Source of the DNA: Pseudomonas avellanae BPIC 631
GTDB taxonomy: Bacteria > Pseudomonadota > Gammaproteobacteria > Pseudomonadales > Pseudomonadaceae
Assembly: GCF_000444135.1 (NCBI RefSeq)
Contig: NZ_ATDK01000065.1
Location: 1 to 44,182, forward strand
Direction of reading: 5' to 3'
Length of the DNA stretch: 44,182 bases
Part shown: one piece after another, positions 37,165 to 44,182 of the stretch
Layout of the letters: each line of letters starts with the position of its first letter
Position numbering within the stretch: position 1 is the first letter of the stretch
Made by a program: the position numbers and the translations under genes
The notes under the pieces: model-generated
What the model saw: the letters and a program-made list of their open reading frames with translations, nothing else
The model's database searches: none
What the model was told of the DNA's origin: nothing

Positions 37165-39789
37165 ATGAAAAGCGCAGAAATCCGTGAAGCCTTCCTTGGC
37201 TTCTTCGAAGAGCAAGGCCACACCCGTGTCGCTTCAAGCTCCTTGATTCCGGGCAATGACCCAACCCTGCTGTTCACCAACGCAGGCATGAACCAGTTCA
37301 AGGACTGCTTCCTGGGCCAGGAAAAACGCGCCTACACCCGCGCCGTGACCAGTCAGAAATGTGTGCGTGCCGGTGGCAAGCACAACGACCTGGAAAACGT
37401 CGGCTATACCGCTCGTCACCACACTTTTTTCGAAATGCTGGGTAACTTCAGCTTTGGTGACTATTTCAAGCGTGATGCCATTACCTACGCCTGGACCTTC
37501 CTGACTTCCGAGAAGTGGCTGAACCTGCCCAAGGAAAAGCTCTGGGTCACCGTCTACGCGACCGACGACGAAGCCTACGATATCTGGACCAAAGAGATCG
37601 GCGTCCCGGCCGAGCGCATGGTTCGCATCGGTGACAACAAAGGCGCGCCTTACGCCTCCGACAACTTCTGGACCATGGGCGACACCGGCCCGTGTGGCCC
37701 ATGCAGCGAGATTTTCTTCGACCACGGCGCGGACATCTGGGGTGGCCCGCCAGGCTCGCCGGAAGAAGACGGCGACCGTTACATTGAAATCTGGAACAAC
37801 GTTTTCATGCAGTTCAACCGCACCGCTGATGGCGTGCTGCACCCGCTGCCAGCGCCGTCGGTCGATACAGGCATGGGCCTTGAGCGGGTCAGTGCCGTTC
37901 TGCAGCACGTGCATTCCAACTACGAAATCGACCTGTTTCAGAGCTTGCTGGCCGCATCGGCCAACGCCATCGGTTGCAGCAACGACAACCAGGCTTCGCT
38001 GAAAGTGGTGGCTGACCACATTCGCTCTTGCGGCTTCCTGATCGCCGACGGCGTGCTGCCTTCCAGCGAAGGCCGTGGCTATGTGCTGCGCCGCATCATT
38101 CGTCGCGCTTGCCGTCACGGCAACAAGCTCGGAGCCAAGGGCAGCTTCTTCTATCAGATCGTCGCCGCGCTGGTCACCGAGATGGGTTCGGCATTCCCTG
38201 AGCTGGTGCAACAGCAGTCGCACATCGAGCGCGTCCTCAAAGGCGAAGAAGAGCAGTTCGCCAAGACCCTGGAACAAGGCTTGAAGATCATCGAGCAGGA
38301 TCTGGCCGAGCTCAAAGGCACCGTGGTTCCCGGCGAAATCGTGTTCAAGTTGTATGACACCTACGGTTTCCCGATGGACCTGACGGGTGACATCGCCCGT
38401 GAGCGTAACCTGACGCTGGACGAAGAGGGCTTTGAGCGCGAGATGGAAGCCCAGCGCGTGCGTGCACGTTCGGCCAGCTCGTTCGGCATGGACTACAACA
38501 GCCTGGTCAAGGTCGATGTGGCCACCCAATTCACCGGTTACTCGGCGACCACCGGCAGCGCCAGCGTCGTTGCCCTCTATAAAGACGGGCAGTCGGTGAC
38601 TCACCTGAACGAAGGCGAAGAGGGCGTGGTGATTCTCGACACCACCCCGTTCTATGCCGAATCAGGTGGCCAGATCGGCGACAGCGGCTTCCTGCTGGCT
38701 GGTGATGCGCGCTTCGACGTCAGTGACACCACCAAGACCGGCGGGGCATTCCTGCATCACGGTGTTGTGGCGTCCGGCAGCCTGAGCGTCGGCGTACAGG
38801 TTGACACACAGGTGGCCGATGAAGTTCGTGATGCAACCAAACTGAACCATTCGGCCACTCACTTGCTGCACGCCGCATTGCGTCAAGTGTTGGGCGAGCA
38901 TGTGCAGCAGAAAGGCTCGCTGGTCGACAGTCAGCGTCTACGCTTTGACTTCAGCCACTTCGAGTCGATCAAGCCTGAGCAACTGCGTGCACTGGAAGAC
39001 ATCGTCAACGCCGAAATTCGCAAGAACACGCCGGTGGTCACTGAAGAAACCGACATCGACACCGCGAAAAAGAAAGGCGCCATGGCGCTGTTCGGTGAGA
39101 AGTACGGTGACAGCGTTCGTGTCCTGAGCATGGGCGGCGAGTTTTCCGTCGAGCTGTGCGGCGGTATTCACGCCAGCCGTACCGGCGACATCTCGCTGTT
39201 CAAGATTGTCAGTGAAGGCGGCGTTGCCGCAGGCGTGCGACGTATCGAAGCGGTGACCGGCGCGGCTGCGCTGGCCTGGCTGAATTCGGCTGAAGATCAA
39301 CTCAAGGAAGCCGCGACGCTGGTCAAAGGCAATCGCGAAAACCTGCTGGACAAGCTGACGGCGGTGCTTGAGCGCAACCGTCTGCTGGAAAAACAACTGG
39401 AACAACTGCAAGCCAAGGCAGCCAGCGCCGCCGGTGACGACCTGTCGTCGGCCGCGCTGGATGTCAAAGGGGTCAAGGTTCTGGCTACGCGCCTGGATGG
39501 CCAGGATGGCAAGGCGCTGTTGGCGCTTGTCGACCAGTTGAAGAACAAGCTCGGCCGCGCAGTGATCCTGCTCGGCAGTGTTCATGAAGACAAGGTTGTC
39601 TTGGTCGCAGGCGTGACCAAGGACCTGACTGGCCAACTCAAAGCCGGTGATTTGATGAAACAGGCGGCAACCGCAGTAGGCGGTAAAGGCGGTGGTCGTC
39701 CTGATATGGCTCAAGGCGGTGGTGTCGATGCAGCTGCGCTGGATTCAGCGCTGGCACTGGCCGTTCCTTTTGTAGAGCAGGGTATCTGA
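37165..39789 (+). CDS. alaS: Alanyl-tRNA synthetase
   Basis: An 874-residue class II synthetase charging tRNA-Ala. Catalytic domain about 1-440 ([40 protein letters not shown] motif 2 and GMGLERV motif 3). Editing domain with zinc ligands [11 protein letters not shown] and [13 protein letters not shown]-terminal coiled coil and C-Ala domain end with [18 protein letters not shown]. Full length and intact. The ATG at 37165 ([19 protein letters not shown]) is the family start, though the frame is open 25 codons upstream. It is followed after 90 bp by lysC, possibly co-transcribed. Confidence 0.97.
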   Translation: MKSAEIREAFLGFFEEQGHTRVASSSLIPGNDPTLLFTNAGMNQFKDCFLGQEKRAYTRAVTSQKCVRAGGKHNDLENVGYTARHHTFFEMLGNFSFGDYFKRDAITYAWTFLTSEKWLNLPKEKLWVTVYATDDEAYDIWTKEIGVPAERMVRIGDNKGAPYASDNFWTMGDTGPCGPCSEIFFDHGADIWGGPPGSPEEDGDRYIEIWNNVFMQFNRTADGVLHPLPAPSVDTGMGLERVSAVLQHVHSNYEIDLFQSLLAASANAIGCSNDNQASLKVVADHIRSCGFLIADGVLPSSEGRGYVLRRIIRRACRHGNKLGAKGSFFYQIVAALVTEMGSAFPELVQQQSHIERVLKGEEEQFAKTLEQGLKIIEQDLAELKGTVVPGEIVFKLYDTYGFPMDLTGDIARERNLTLDEEGFEREMEAQRVRARSASSFGMDYNSLVKVDVATQFTGYSATTGSASVVALYKDGQSVTHLNEGEEGVVILDTTPFYAESGGQIGDSGFLLAGDARFDVSDTTKTGGAFLHHGVVASGSLSVGVQVDTQVADEVRDATKLNHSATHLLHAALRQVLGEHVQQKGSLVDSQRLRFDFSHFESIKPEQLRALEDIVNAEIRKNTPVVTEETDIDTAKKKGAMALFGEKYGDSVRVLSMGGEFSVELCGGIHASRTGDISLFKIVSEGGVAAGVRRIEAVTGAAALAWLNSAEDQLKEAATLVKGNRENLLDKLTAVLERNRLLEKQLEQLQAKAASAAGDDLSSAALDVKGVKVLATRLDGQDGKALLALVDQLKNKLGRAVILLGSVHEDKVVLVAGVTKDLTGQLKAGDLMKQAATAVGGKGGGRPDMAQGGGVDAAALDSALALAVPFVEQGI

Positions 39790-39879
39790 GTCGAATCTGC
39801 AGGCCTGTCGATTGCCGGCAGGCCATGTAAGGTTTGAATGTTAATAGGTGCTCTTAACGGGTTCTGAGGCGGCTTTGAG

Positions 39880-41112
39880 ATGGCTTTGATCGTACAGAAA
39901 TTTGGCGGCACCTCCGTGGGCTCTGTAGAGCGCATCGAGCAGGTGGCCGACAAGGTCAAGAAATTCCGTGAGGCGGGCGACGACCTGGTGGTCGTGCTGT
40001 CAGCCATGAGCGGTGAAACAAATCGTTTGATCGAGCTGGCCAGGCAGATCAGTGATCAGCCGGTTCCCCGTGAACTGGACGTGATCGTCTCCACGGGCGA
40101 GCAGGTGACCATTGCGCTGCTGGCGATGGCGCTGATGAAGCGCGGCGTGCCTGCGGTGTCCTACACCGGCAACCAGGTGCGCATTCTCACTGATAGCGCG
40201 CACAACAAGGCGCGCATCCTGCAAATCGACGACCAGAAGATCCGTTCCGACCTGAAAGCCGGTCGGGTGGTAGTGGTTGCCGGTTTCCAGGGTGTCGATG
40301 AGCACGGCAATATCACCACGCTGGGTCGTGGCGGTTCGGACACCACCGGTGTGGCCCTGGCGGCTGCGCTGAAGGCTGACGAGTGCCAGATCTACACCGA
40401 CGTCGATGGCGTGTACACCACCGACCCACGTGTGGTGTCGCAGGCTCAGCGTCTGGACAAGATCACCTTTGAAGAGATGCTGGAAATGGCCAGCCTCGGT
40501 TCCAAGGTGTTGCAGATCCGCGCGGTCGAGTTCGCCGGCAAATACAATGTCCCGCTGCGCGTTCTGCACAGCTTCAAAGAGGGGCCGGGCACCCTTATTA
40601 CAATCGATGAAGAGGAATCCATGGAACAGCCGATCATTTCCGGCATCGCCTTCAACCGCGATGAAGCCAAGCTGACCATCCGTGGTGTGCCAGACACCCC
40701 CGGCGTGGCGTTCAAGATTCTCGGTCCGATCAGCGCGGCCAATATCGAAGTGGACATGATCGTGCAGAACGTTTCGCACGATAACACCACCGATTTCACC
40801 TTCACGATCCATCGCAACGACTATCAGGCAGCCTTGCAGGTGCTTGAGGCGACCGCGCGTGAAATCAGTGCCCGTGAAGTCTCCGGCGATACCAAGATTG
40901 CCAAGGTGTCGATCGTCGGCGTCGGCATGCGCTCGCACGCCGGTGTTGCCAGTCGCATGTTTGAAGCACTGGCCAAGGAGAGCATCAATATCCAGATGAT
41001 CTCCACATCGGAGATCAAGGTCTCTGTGGTCATCGAAGAGAAGTACCTGGAGCTGGCTGTGCGCGCATTGCACACGGCGTTCGAGCTGGATGCTCCTCGG
41101 CAGGGTGAATGA
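39880..41112 (+). CDS. lysC: Aspartokinase LysC
   Basis: A 410-residue enzyme phosphorylating aspartate, the first step to lysine, threonine and methionine. Kinase domain about 1-245 (MALIVQKFGGTSVGSVERIE; GRGGSDTTGVALAAALKADE; YTDVDGVYTTDPRVV), then two ACT domains about 262-410 for feedback inhibition (LTIRGVPDTPGVAFKILGPI; VSIVGVGMRSHAGVASRMFE). Pseudomonad aspartokinases are of the alpha2beta2 type, with beta made from an internal start; a candidate is annotated separately. The order lysC-rsmA is conserved in pseudomonads. A small CGCGG/CCGCG hairpin follows near 41129-41145. Confidence 0.96.
   Translation: MALIVQKFGGTSVGSVERIEQVADKVKKFREAGDDLVVVLSAMSGETNRLIELARQISDQPVPRELDVIVSTGEQVTIALLAMALMKRGVPAVSYTGNQVRILTDSAHNKARILQIDDQKIRSDLKAGRVVVVAGFQGVDEHGNITTLGRGGSDTTGVALAAALKADECQIYTDVDGVYTTDPRVVSQAQRLDKITFEEMLEMASLGSKVLQIRAVEFAGKYNVPLRVLHSFKEGPGTLITIDEEESMEQPIISGIAFNRDEAKLTIRGVPDTPGVAFKILGPISAANIEVDMIVQNVSHDNTTDFTFTIHRNDYQAALQVLEATAREISAREVSGDTKIAKVSIVGVGMRSHAGVASRMFEALAKESINIQMISTSEIKVSVVIEEKYLELAVRALHTAFELDAPRQGE
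40621..41112 (+). CDS. Probable internal start: aspartokinase beta subunit
   Basis: In frame with lysC, an ATG at 40621 is preceded at 4 nt by AGAGGA (40611-40616). It would give a 163-residue protein (MEQPIISGIAFNRDEAKLTI) holding only the two ACT domains. This is the position and content of the beta subunit in heterotetrameric aspartokinases of Bacillus, Corynebacterium and pseudomonads. Translation from this site is inferred from the ribosome site and the family precedent. Confidence 0.65.
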   Translation: MEQPIISGIAFNRDEAKLTIRGVPDTPGVAFKILGPISAANIEVDMIVQNVSHDNTTDFTFTIHRNDYQAALQVLEATAREISAREVSGDTKIAKVSIVGVGMRSHAGVASRMFEALAKESINIQMISTSEIKVSVVIEEKYLELAVRALHTAFELDAPRQGE

Positions 41113-41283
41113 CTCTGTCGTCGAAGGGCGCGGTCTTGCCGCGTCTTTCGGGTACTGCGCAGAAAGGCTGTTGTTTTCTTTGCGTTAGTCGATACACAGG
41201 TTAACGGTCGTGGCTTTTCGCCGGCGACTTTTGCCTACCGGTTGCAGACTGTGGTCCCTTAATAAAGGCGTAAGGAGAAAAGT

Positions 41284-41472
41284 ATGCTGATTCTGACTCG
41301 TCGGTGCGCAGAAAGCCTGATCATTGGTGACGGTGAAATCACCGTCACCGTGCTCGGAGTGAAGGGTAATCAGGTGCGTATTGGTGTCAATGCGCCCAAA
41401 GAAGTCGCGGTTCACCGTGAAGAGATTTACCTGCGGATCAAGAAAGAGAAGGACGAAGAACCAAGCCATTAA
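41284..41472 (+). CDS. rsmA: Carbon storage regulator RsmA/CsrA
   Basis: A 62-residue RNA-binding post-transcriptional regulator that binds GGA motifs in 5' leaders and is titrated by RsmY/Z-type small RNAs. The sequence begins [20 protein letters not shown] and carries [20 protein letters not shown] and the RNA-contacting Arg in [10 protein letters not shown]. Compared with E. coli CsrA it has one extra residue in the first loop (GDGEIT), moving that Arg from 44 to 45; this form is typical of fluorescens/syringae RsmA. AAGGAG lies at 41272-41277. Confidence 0.97.
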   Translation: MLILTRRCAESLIIGDGEITVTVLGVKGNQVRIGVNAPKEVAVHREEIYLRIKKEKDEEPSH

Positions 41473-41491
41473 TTTTTATTGAATTTTTGGT

Positions 41492-41520
41492 TTGCAAACG
41501 GGGAAAAGGGTGGTTATTAT
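41492..41520 (+). promoter_or_regulatory. Promoter of tRNA-Ser
   Basis: -35 TTGCAA (41492-41497), 17-bp spacer, -10 TATTAT (41515-41520), then a GC-rich discriminator (ACGCCCC) typical of stable-RNA promoters. Confidence 0.75.
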
Positions 41521-41534
41521 ACGCCCCGTGTTGC

Positions 41535-41625
41535 GGAGAGCTGGCCGAGTGGCCGAAGGCGCTCCCCTGCTAAGGGAGTACACCTCAAAAGGGTGTCGGG
41601 GGTTCGAATCCCCCGTTCTCCGCCA
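41535..41625 (+). tRNA. tRNA-Ser (anticodon GCU)
   Basis: 91 nt including encoded CCA. The acceptor GGAGAGC pairs with GTTCTCC. Anticodon stem CTCCC/GGGAG holds loop CTGCTAA (anticodon GCT). The long variable arm (TACACCTCAAAAGGGTGT) is the class II feature of serine tRNAs, and the T-loop GGTTCGAATCC is standard. Confidence 0.98.
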
Positions 41626-41689
41626 TTATTTATGTAGCGCATCAGATTGAGCTTAATCGGTAAGTTGTTGAATTTACTAGAAAAAGTGA

Positions 41690-41717
41690 TTGACAAAACA
41701 ATCTGACGATCTATAAT
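41690..41717 (+). promoter_or_regulatory. Promoter of tRNA-Arg
   Basis: Consensus -35 TTGACA (41690-41695), 16-bp spacer and consensus -10 TATAAT (41712-41717), followed by the discriminator GCGCGG. The two tRNAs therefore have separate promoters. Confidence 0.92.
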
Positions 41718-41734
41718 GCGCGGCACCAACACAT

Positions 41735-41811
41735 GCACTCGTAGCTCAGCTGGATAGAGTACTCGGCTACGAACCGAGCGGTCACAGGTTCGAATCCTGT
41801 CGAGTGCACCA
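41735..41811 (+). tRNA. tRNA-Arg (anticodon ACG)
   Basis: 77 nt including CCA. The acceptor GCACTCG pairs with CGAGTGC. Anticodon stem CTCGG/CCGAG holds loop CTACGAA (anticodon ACG, read as ICG). The T-loop GGTTCGAATCC is standard. It reads CGN arginine codons. Confidence 0.98.
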
Positions 41812-41819
41812 TACAACGA

Positions 41820-41850
41820 AAAGCCCACATCGAAAGATGTGGGCTTTTTG
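41820..41850. terminator. Bidirectional terminator between tRNA-Arg and the DUF4124 gene
   Basis: A perfect stem, AAAGCCCACATC (41820-41831) with GATGTGGGCTTT (41836-41847), a GAAA tetraloop, and T/A runs on both sides, so it can stop both the tRNA transcript and the convergent DUF4124 gene. Confidence 0.95.
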
Positions 41851-41854
41851 CTTT

Positions 41855-42346
41855 CTAGCGTTTTCCTTTAACGCACCCGTGTTCATCAAATGTCACGCTG
41901 CTGCTGCGGCCTTTCTTCTGGTTGTACACGTAACGCAATTCTCCATTGCGGTTGCTGACTTTGTCCGGGCGCCCCAACAGGCTTTCCACATCGCGTTGCG
42001 TCATGCCGGGAGGGGGGCGCTGGTTGATGATGGCCGCTCGGCGCTGTTCGGCGCTCAAGCGGTTGCCGCAGCCATCATCGCGGGTGCCGACCACGACCAG
42101 TTCCTTGCCTGATGATTTTTGGCGCGCTGGCTCCCGGCTGTTTGCAGAAGGAAGCAAATCGATTTGGGTTCCGGGTGGCGCATTGAATGCGCTCTGCAGC
42201 CGAGTGCTGTGACCTGCCGGGCAACCCAGCGTCGTGAACATGATCTTTCCTGATGCGTCCTCGCAGCGCTGAACACTGCTGGCGGTCGCGAACAGGGGCA
42301 GGCAGAGCAGGGCGCTGCAAAGGGTCAGATGAATGGCGGCGCGCAT
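41855..42346 (-). CDS. Exported DUF4124 protein with SmpA-like C-terminal half
   Basis: A 163-residue periplasmic protein. A signal peptide (about 1-22) precedes a DUF4124 domain (SSVQRCEDASGKIMFTTLGC; CPAGH), a Ser/Pro-rich linker, and a C-terminal part (RPPPGMTQRDVESLLGRPDK; LRYVYNQKKGRSSSVTFDEH) that resembles the BamE/SmpA fold seen in outer-membrane biogenesis lipoproteins. There is no lipobox, so it is soluble or peptidoglycan-near. Function is unknown. GGAGGA precedes the ATG. It is convergent with the tRNAs. Confidence 0.82.
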   Translation of the reverse strand: MRAAIHLTLCSALLCLPLFATASSVQRCEDASGKIMFTTLGCPAGHSTRLQSAFNAPPGTQIDLLPSANSREPARQKSSGKELVVVGTRDDGCGNRLSAEQRRAAIINQRPPPGMTQRDVESLLGRPDKVSNRNGELRYVYNQKKGRSSSVTFDEHGCVKGKR

Positions 42347-42669
42347 GGCAAGGTCCTCCGTGACGGGTGTGGTGAGAGCCTAGCGGGGGTCTTTAGGCGG
42401 GGCGAGCGCGTTTTCTTGGCTGAATGTGACGTCGCGCCCCTGACGGCTCATATAAGCTTGCAACTTTGTGCTGCAAACGATTGTTATAAGCTGAATTTCT
42501 CGCATGCGCTTCGCTCAAAGCGGTGTATCATTGCGCCCGTCAGCTCCGCCGGGGCTTGTGGAACACCTTCATGGACTTACCCAGTCGTTACTCAATAATG
42601 TTTTTCAACAATCATGAATTAACTGATTGATCTCCCGGCGTGCTCCGCTGCTGGGAGTGGAGCTCGCCT
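42347..42669. other. 323-bp gap between the DUF4124 gene and mgtE
   Basis: It is a divergent promoter region, AT-rich around 42440-42500 and 42585-42625. TATAAG near 42485 and TATCAT near 42526 could be -10 elements, but neither has a good -35. I see no ORF, and no M-box or other Mg2+ riboswitch. Confidence 0.5.
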
Positions 42670-44112
42670 ATGACCGAAAGAGAAGTAAAAAAAACGCAGG
42701 AAAGCTTGCAGGATCGCCTGGCTCAGGTCGTCGATCTGCTGCAGCGCCAGCGTATTGTTGAAGACCTTACCCATCGTCAGGAAGGTCAGAATCAAGACCG
42801 CGTAGAAAACCTGGTTCACCGGCAGAACCTTGTCGAGCTGCAGCGCAAGCTCGAAGACCTTCACTCCGCCGACGTCGCTTATATTCTCGAAGCCCTTCCT
42901 CTGGAAGATCGCCTGACCGTCTGGCAACTGGTCAAGGCCGATCGCGACGGCGACATTTTGCTTGAAGTATCCGATTCCGTTCGTGAAACCCTGATCGCCG
43001 ACATGGACGATCATGAGTTGCTCGCGGCGGCACGGGACATGGACGCCGACGAACTGGCCGACCTTGCTCCCGAATTGCCCCGCGACGTTGTTCATGAACT
43101 GATGGAAGCGCTGGACTCACAGCAGCGCGAGCGTGTCCGGTCCGCCTTGTCCTATGACGAGGACCAGGTTGGTGCGTTGATGGACTTCGAGATGGTGACG
43201 ATCCGCGAGGATGTCAGCCTTGAAGTTGTATTGCGCTACTTGCGCAGGCTCAAAGAGCTGCCCGGTCATACCGACAAATTATTTGTGGTCGACTCCGAAG
43301 GCGTGCTCAAGGGCGTCTTACCGATCAAGCGACTGCTGGTCAATGATCCGGAGAAGCAGGTTGGCGAAGTCATGGCCAGCGACCCGGTCAGCTTTCACCC
43401 TGAGGACGATGCGTACGATGCCGCGCAGGCTTTCGAGCGTTACGACCTTATCTCCACGCCGGTGGTGGACAAGAACGGCAAATTGATTGGCCGTCTGACC
43501 ATCGATGAAATTGTCGACCTGATTCGTGAAGAGAGCGAAAACGAAGTCCTCAACATGGCGGGTCTGCGAGAAGAGGAAGATATCTTCGCTTCGGTATGGC
43601 GCTCGCTGCGCAACCGTTGGGCTTGGCTGGCAGTCAACCTGATCACTGCATTCCTCGCTTCGCGGGTAATAGGTCTGTTTGAAGGCTCCATCGAGAAGCT
43701 GGTGGCGCTCGCTGCGCTGATGCCCATCGTCGCCGGCATTGGCGGCAACTCGGGTAACCAGACCATCACCATGATCGTGCGCGCCATGGCGCTGGATCAG
43801 GTCAACACTGGCAATACGTCCCGGCTGCTGCGCAAGGAACTGGCTGTGGGCCTGATCAACGGCCTGCTGTGGGGCGGGGTCATCGGGGTTGTCGCTTACC
43901 TGTTGTATGGCAGCTGGTCACTTGGCGTGGTCATGACGGCAGCCATGACGCTCAACCTGCTGCTGGCCGCCTTGATGGGCGTATCCATCCCCATGGCGCT
44001 TGCGCGTCTGGGTCGCGACCCCGCAATGGGCGCGAGCGTCATGATTACGGCGATGACTGACAGCGGCGGGTTCTTCATCTTTCTCGGGTTGGCGACGATC
44101 TTCCTGCTCTAG
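42670..44112 (+). CDS. mgtE: Magnesium transporter/channel MgtE
   Basis: A 480-residue Mg2+ channel. A cytoplasmic N domain of helical repeats covers about 40-150 (ADVAYILEALPLEDRLTVWQ; ELADLAPELPRDVVHELMEA). A CBS pair about 160-285 senses Mg2+ (DKLFVVDSEGVLKGVLPIKR; VMASDPVSFHPEDDAYDAAQ). Five or so membrane segments cover about 315-480, with the pore region PIVAGIGGNSGNQTITMIVR. The ATG at 42670 follows GGAGTGGAG; an in-frame GTG 30 bp upstream overlaps that site. The last 70 bases of the window after it hold nothing I recognise. Confidence 0.95.
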   Translation: MTEREVKKTQESLQDRLAQVVDLLQRQRIVEDLTHRQEGQNQDRVENLVHRQNLVELQRKLEDLHSADVAYILEALPLEDRLTVWQLVKADRDGDILLEVSDSVRETLIADMDDHELLAAARDMDADELADLAPELPRDVVHELMEALDSQQRERVRSALSYDEDQVGALMDFEMVTIREDVSLEVVLRYLRRLKELPGHTDKLFVVDSEGVLKGVLPIKRLLVNDPEKQVGEVMASDPVSFHPEDDAYDAAQAFERYDLISTPVVDKNGKLIGRLTIDEIVDLIREESENEVLNMAGLREEEDIFASVWRSLRNRWAWLAVNLITAFLASRVIGLFEGSIEKLVALAALMPIVAGIGGNSGNQTITMIVRAMALDQVNTGNTSRLLRKELAVGLINGLLWGGVIGVVAYLLYGSWSLGVVMTAAMTLNLLLAALMGVSIPMALARLGRDPAMGASVMITAMTDSGGFFIFLGLATIFLL

Positions 44113-44182
44113 TGTACTGTTTTCGAAAAAATCAGCCACCAACTAACGGAAAATTCAAATCTTATCAATAGCTTAGCTTGCA

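Noticed and set aside
37234..38604. A 456-codon open frame on the minus strand
   Set aside because: Antisense to alaS, with no ribosome site and no recognisable domain; a composition artefact.
41535..41811. tRNA genes as an integration site for a genomic island
   Set aside because: No integrase, no repeated tRNA 3' end and no foreign genes lie next to the tRNAs; both neighbours are ordinary core genes.
42347..42669. Mg2+-sensing riboswitch in front of mgtE
   Set aside because: The leader shows none of the M-box conserved blocks, and no other known Mg2+ leader is recognisable.

Overview
The window is a piece of a Pseudomonas chromosome, most likely from the P. syringae group. It is GC-rich. 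Gene order in several blocks follows Pseudomonas: aotJQMOP-argR followed by aruCFGDB-x-aruE, phhAB divergent from phhR, lysC-rsmA-tRNA-Ser-tRNA-Arg, and a cpxR/cpxP-like/cpxA cluster. The intergenic repeats and the 62-residue RsmA also point to the fluorescens/syringae branch. These are judgements from sequence recognition; no database search was run. Nearly all of the window is core genome. There is no prophage, CRISPR array or defence island.

Layout. 1-117: the end of an IS3-family element that has cut trkH after codon 255. 1057-1617: a YdjA-type nitroreductase. 1631-4818 (minus): an envelope-stress two-component cluster, read as coiled-coil membrane protein, cpxR, Spy/CpxP-like protein, terminator, cpxA. 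4963-5860 (minus): yciB-yciI. 5926-10849 (plus): rnm-yciO-scpA-scpB, a DUF1289 gene and rluB, a housekeeping block of RNA 3'-phosphate turnover, chromosome condensation and 23S rRNA modification. 11121-14362: an AroP-like permease, arfB and a YhhS-like MFS exporter (minus). 14500-14906 (minus): two very small ORFs on either side of a long inverted repeat. 15130-18197: phenylalanine hydroxylase genes phhAB facing their regulator phhR, with two TyrR/PhhR-type boxes in the shared gap. 18255-20812: a DUF2790 secreted protein and acetyl-CoA synthetase.

21345-34571 is a complete arginine import and degradation unit. It comprises the aotJQMOP ABC transporter, the AraC-type activator ArgR, and the arginine succinyltransferase (AST/aru) pathway taking arginine to glutamate and succinate. 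The aotJ and aruC promoters share one architecture: tandem ArgR half-sites 21 bp apart, with the proximal TGTCGC exactly 37 nt upstream of a -10-like hexamer. That shared spacing supports co-activation by ArgR.

34572-44182: a cluster of REP-like repeats; a second-type lumazine synthase (RibH2) behind an FMN riboswitch with an apparent Shine-Dalgarno-sequestering hairpin; threonine aldolase; alaS; lysC with a probable internal start for a beta subunit; rsmA/csrA; tRNA-Ser(GCU) and tRNA-Arg(ACG) with clear promoters and a terminator; a DUF4124 periplasmic protein; and the magnesium channel mgtE.

No wholly new system is evident. The most promising loose ends are the paired small ORFs at 14500-14906, the metal-tail protein inside the aru operon, AotO, the RibH2 riboswitch and the IS-interrupted trkH.
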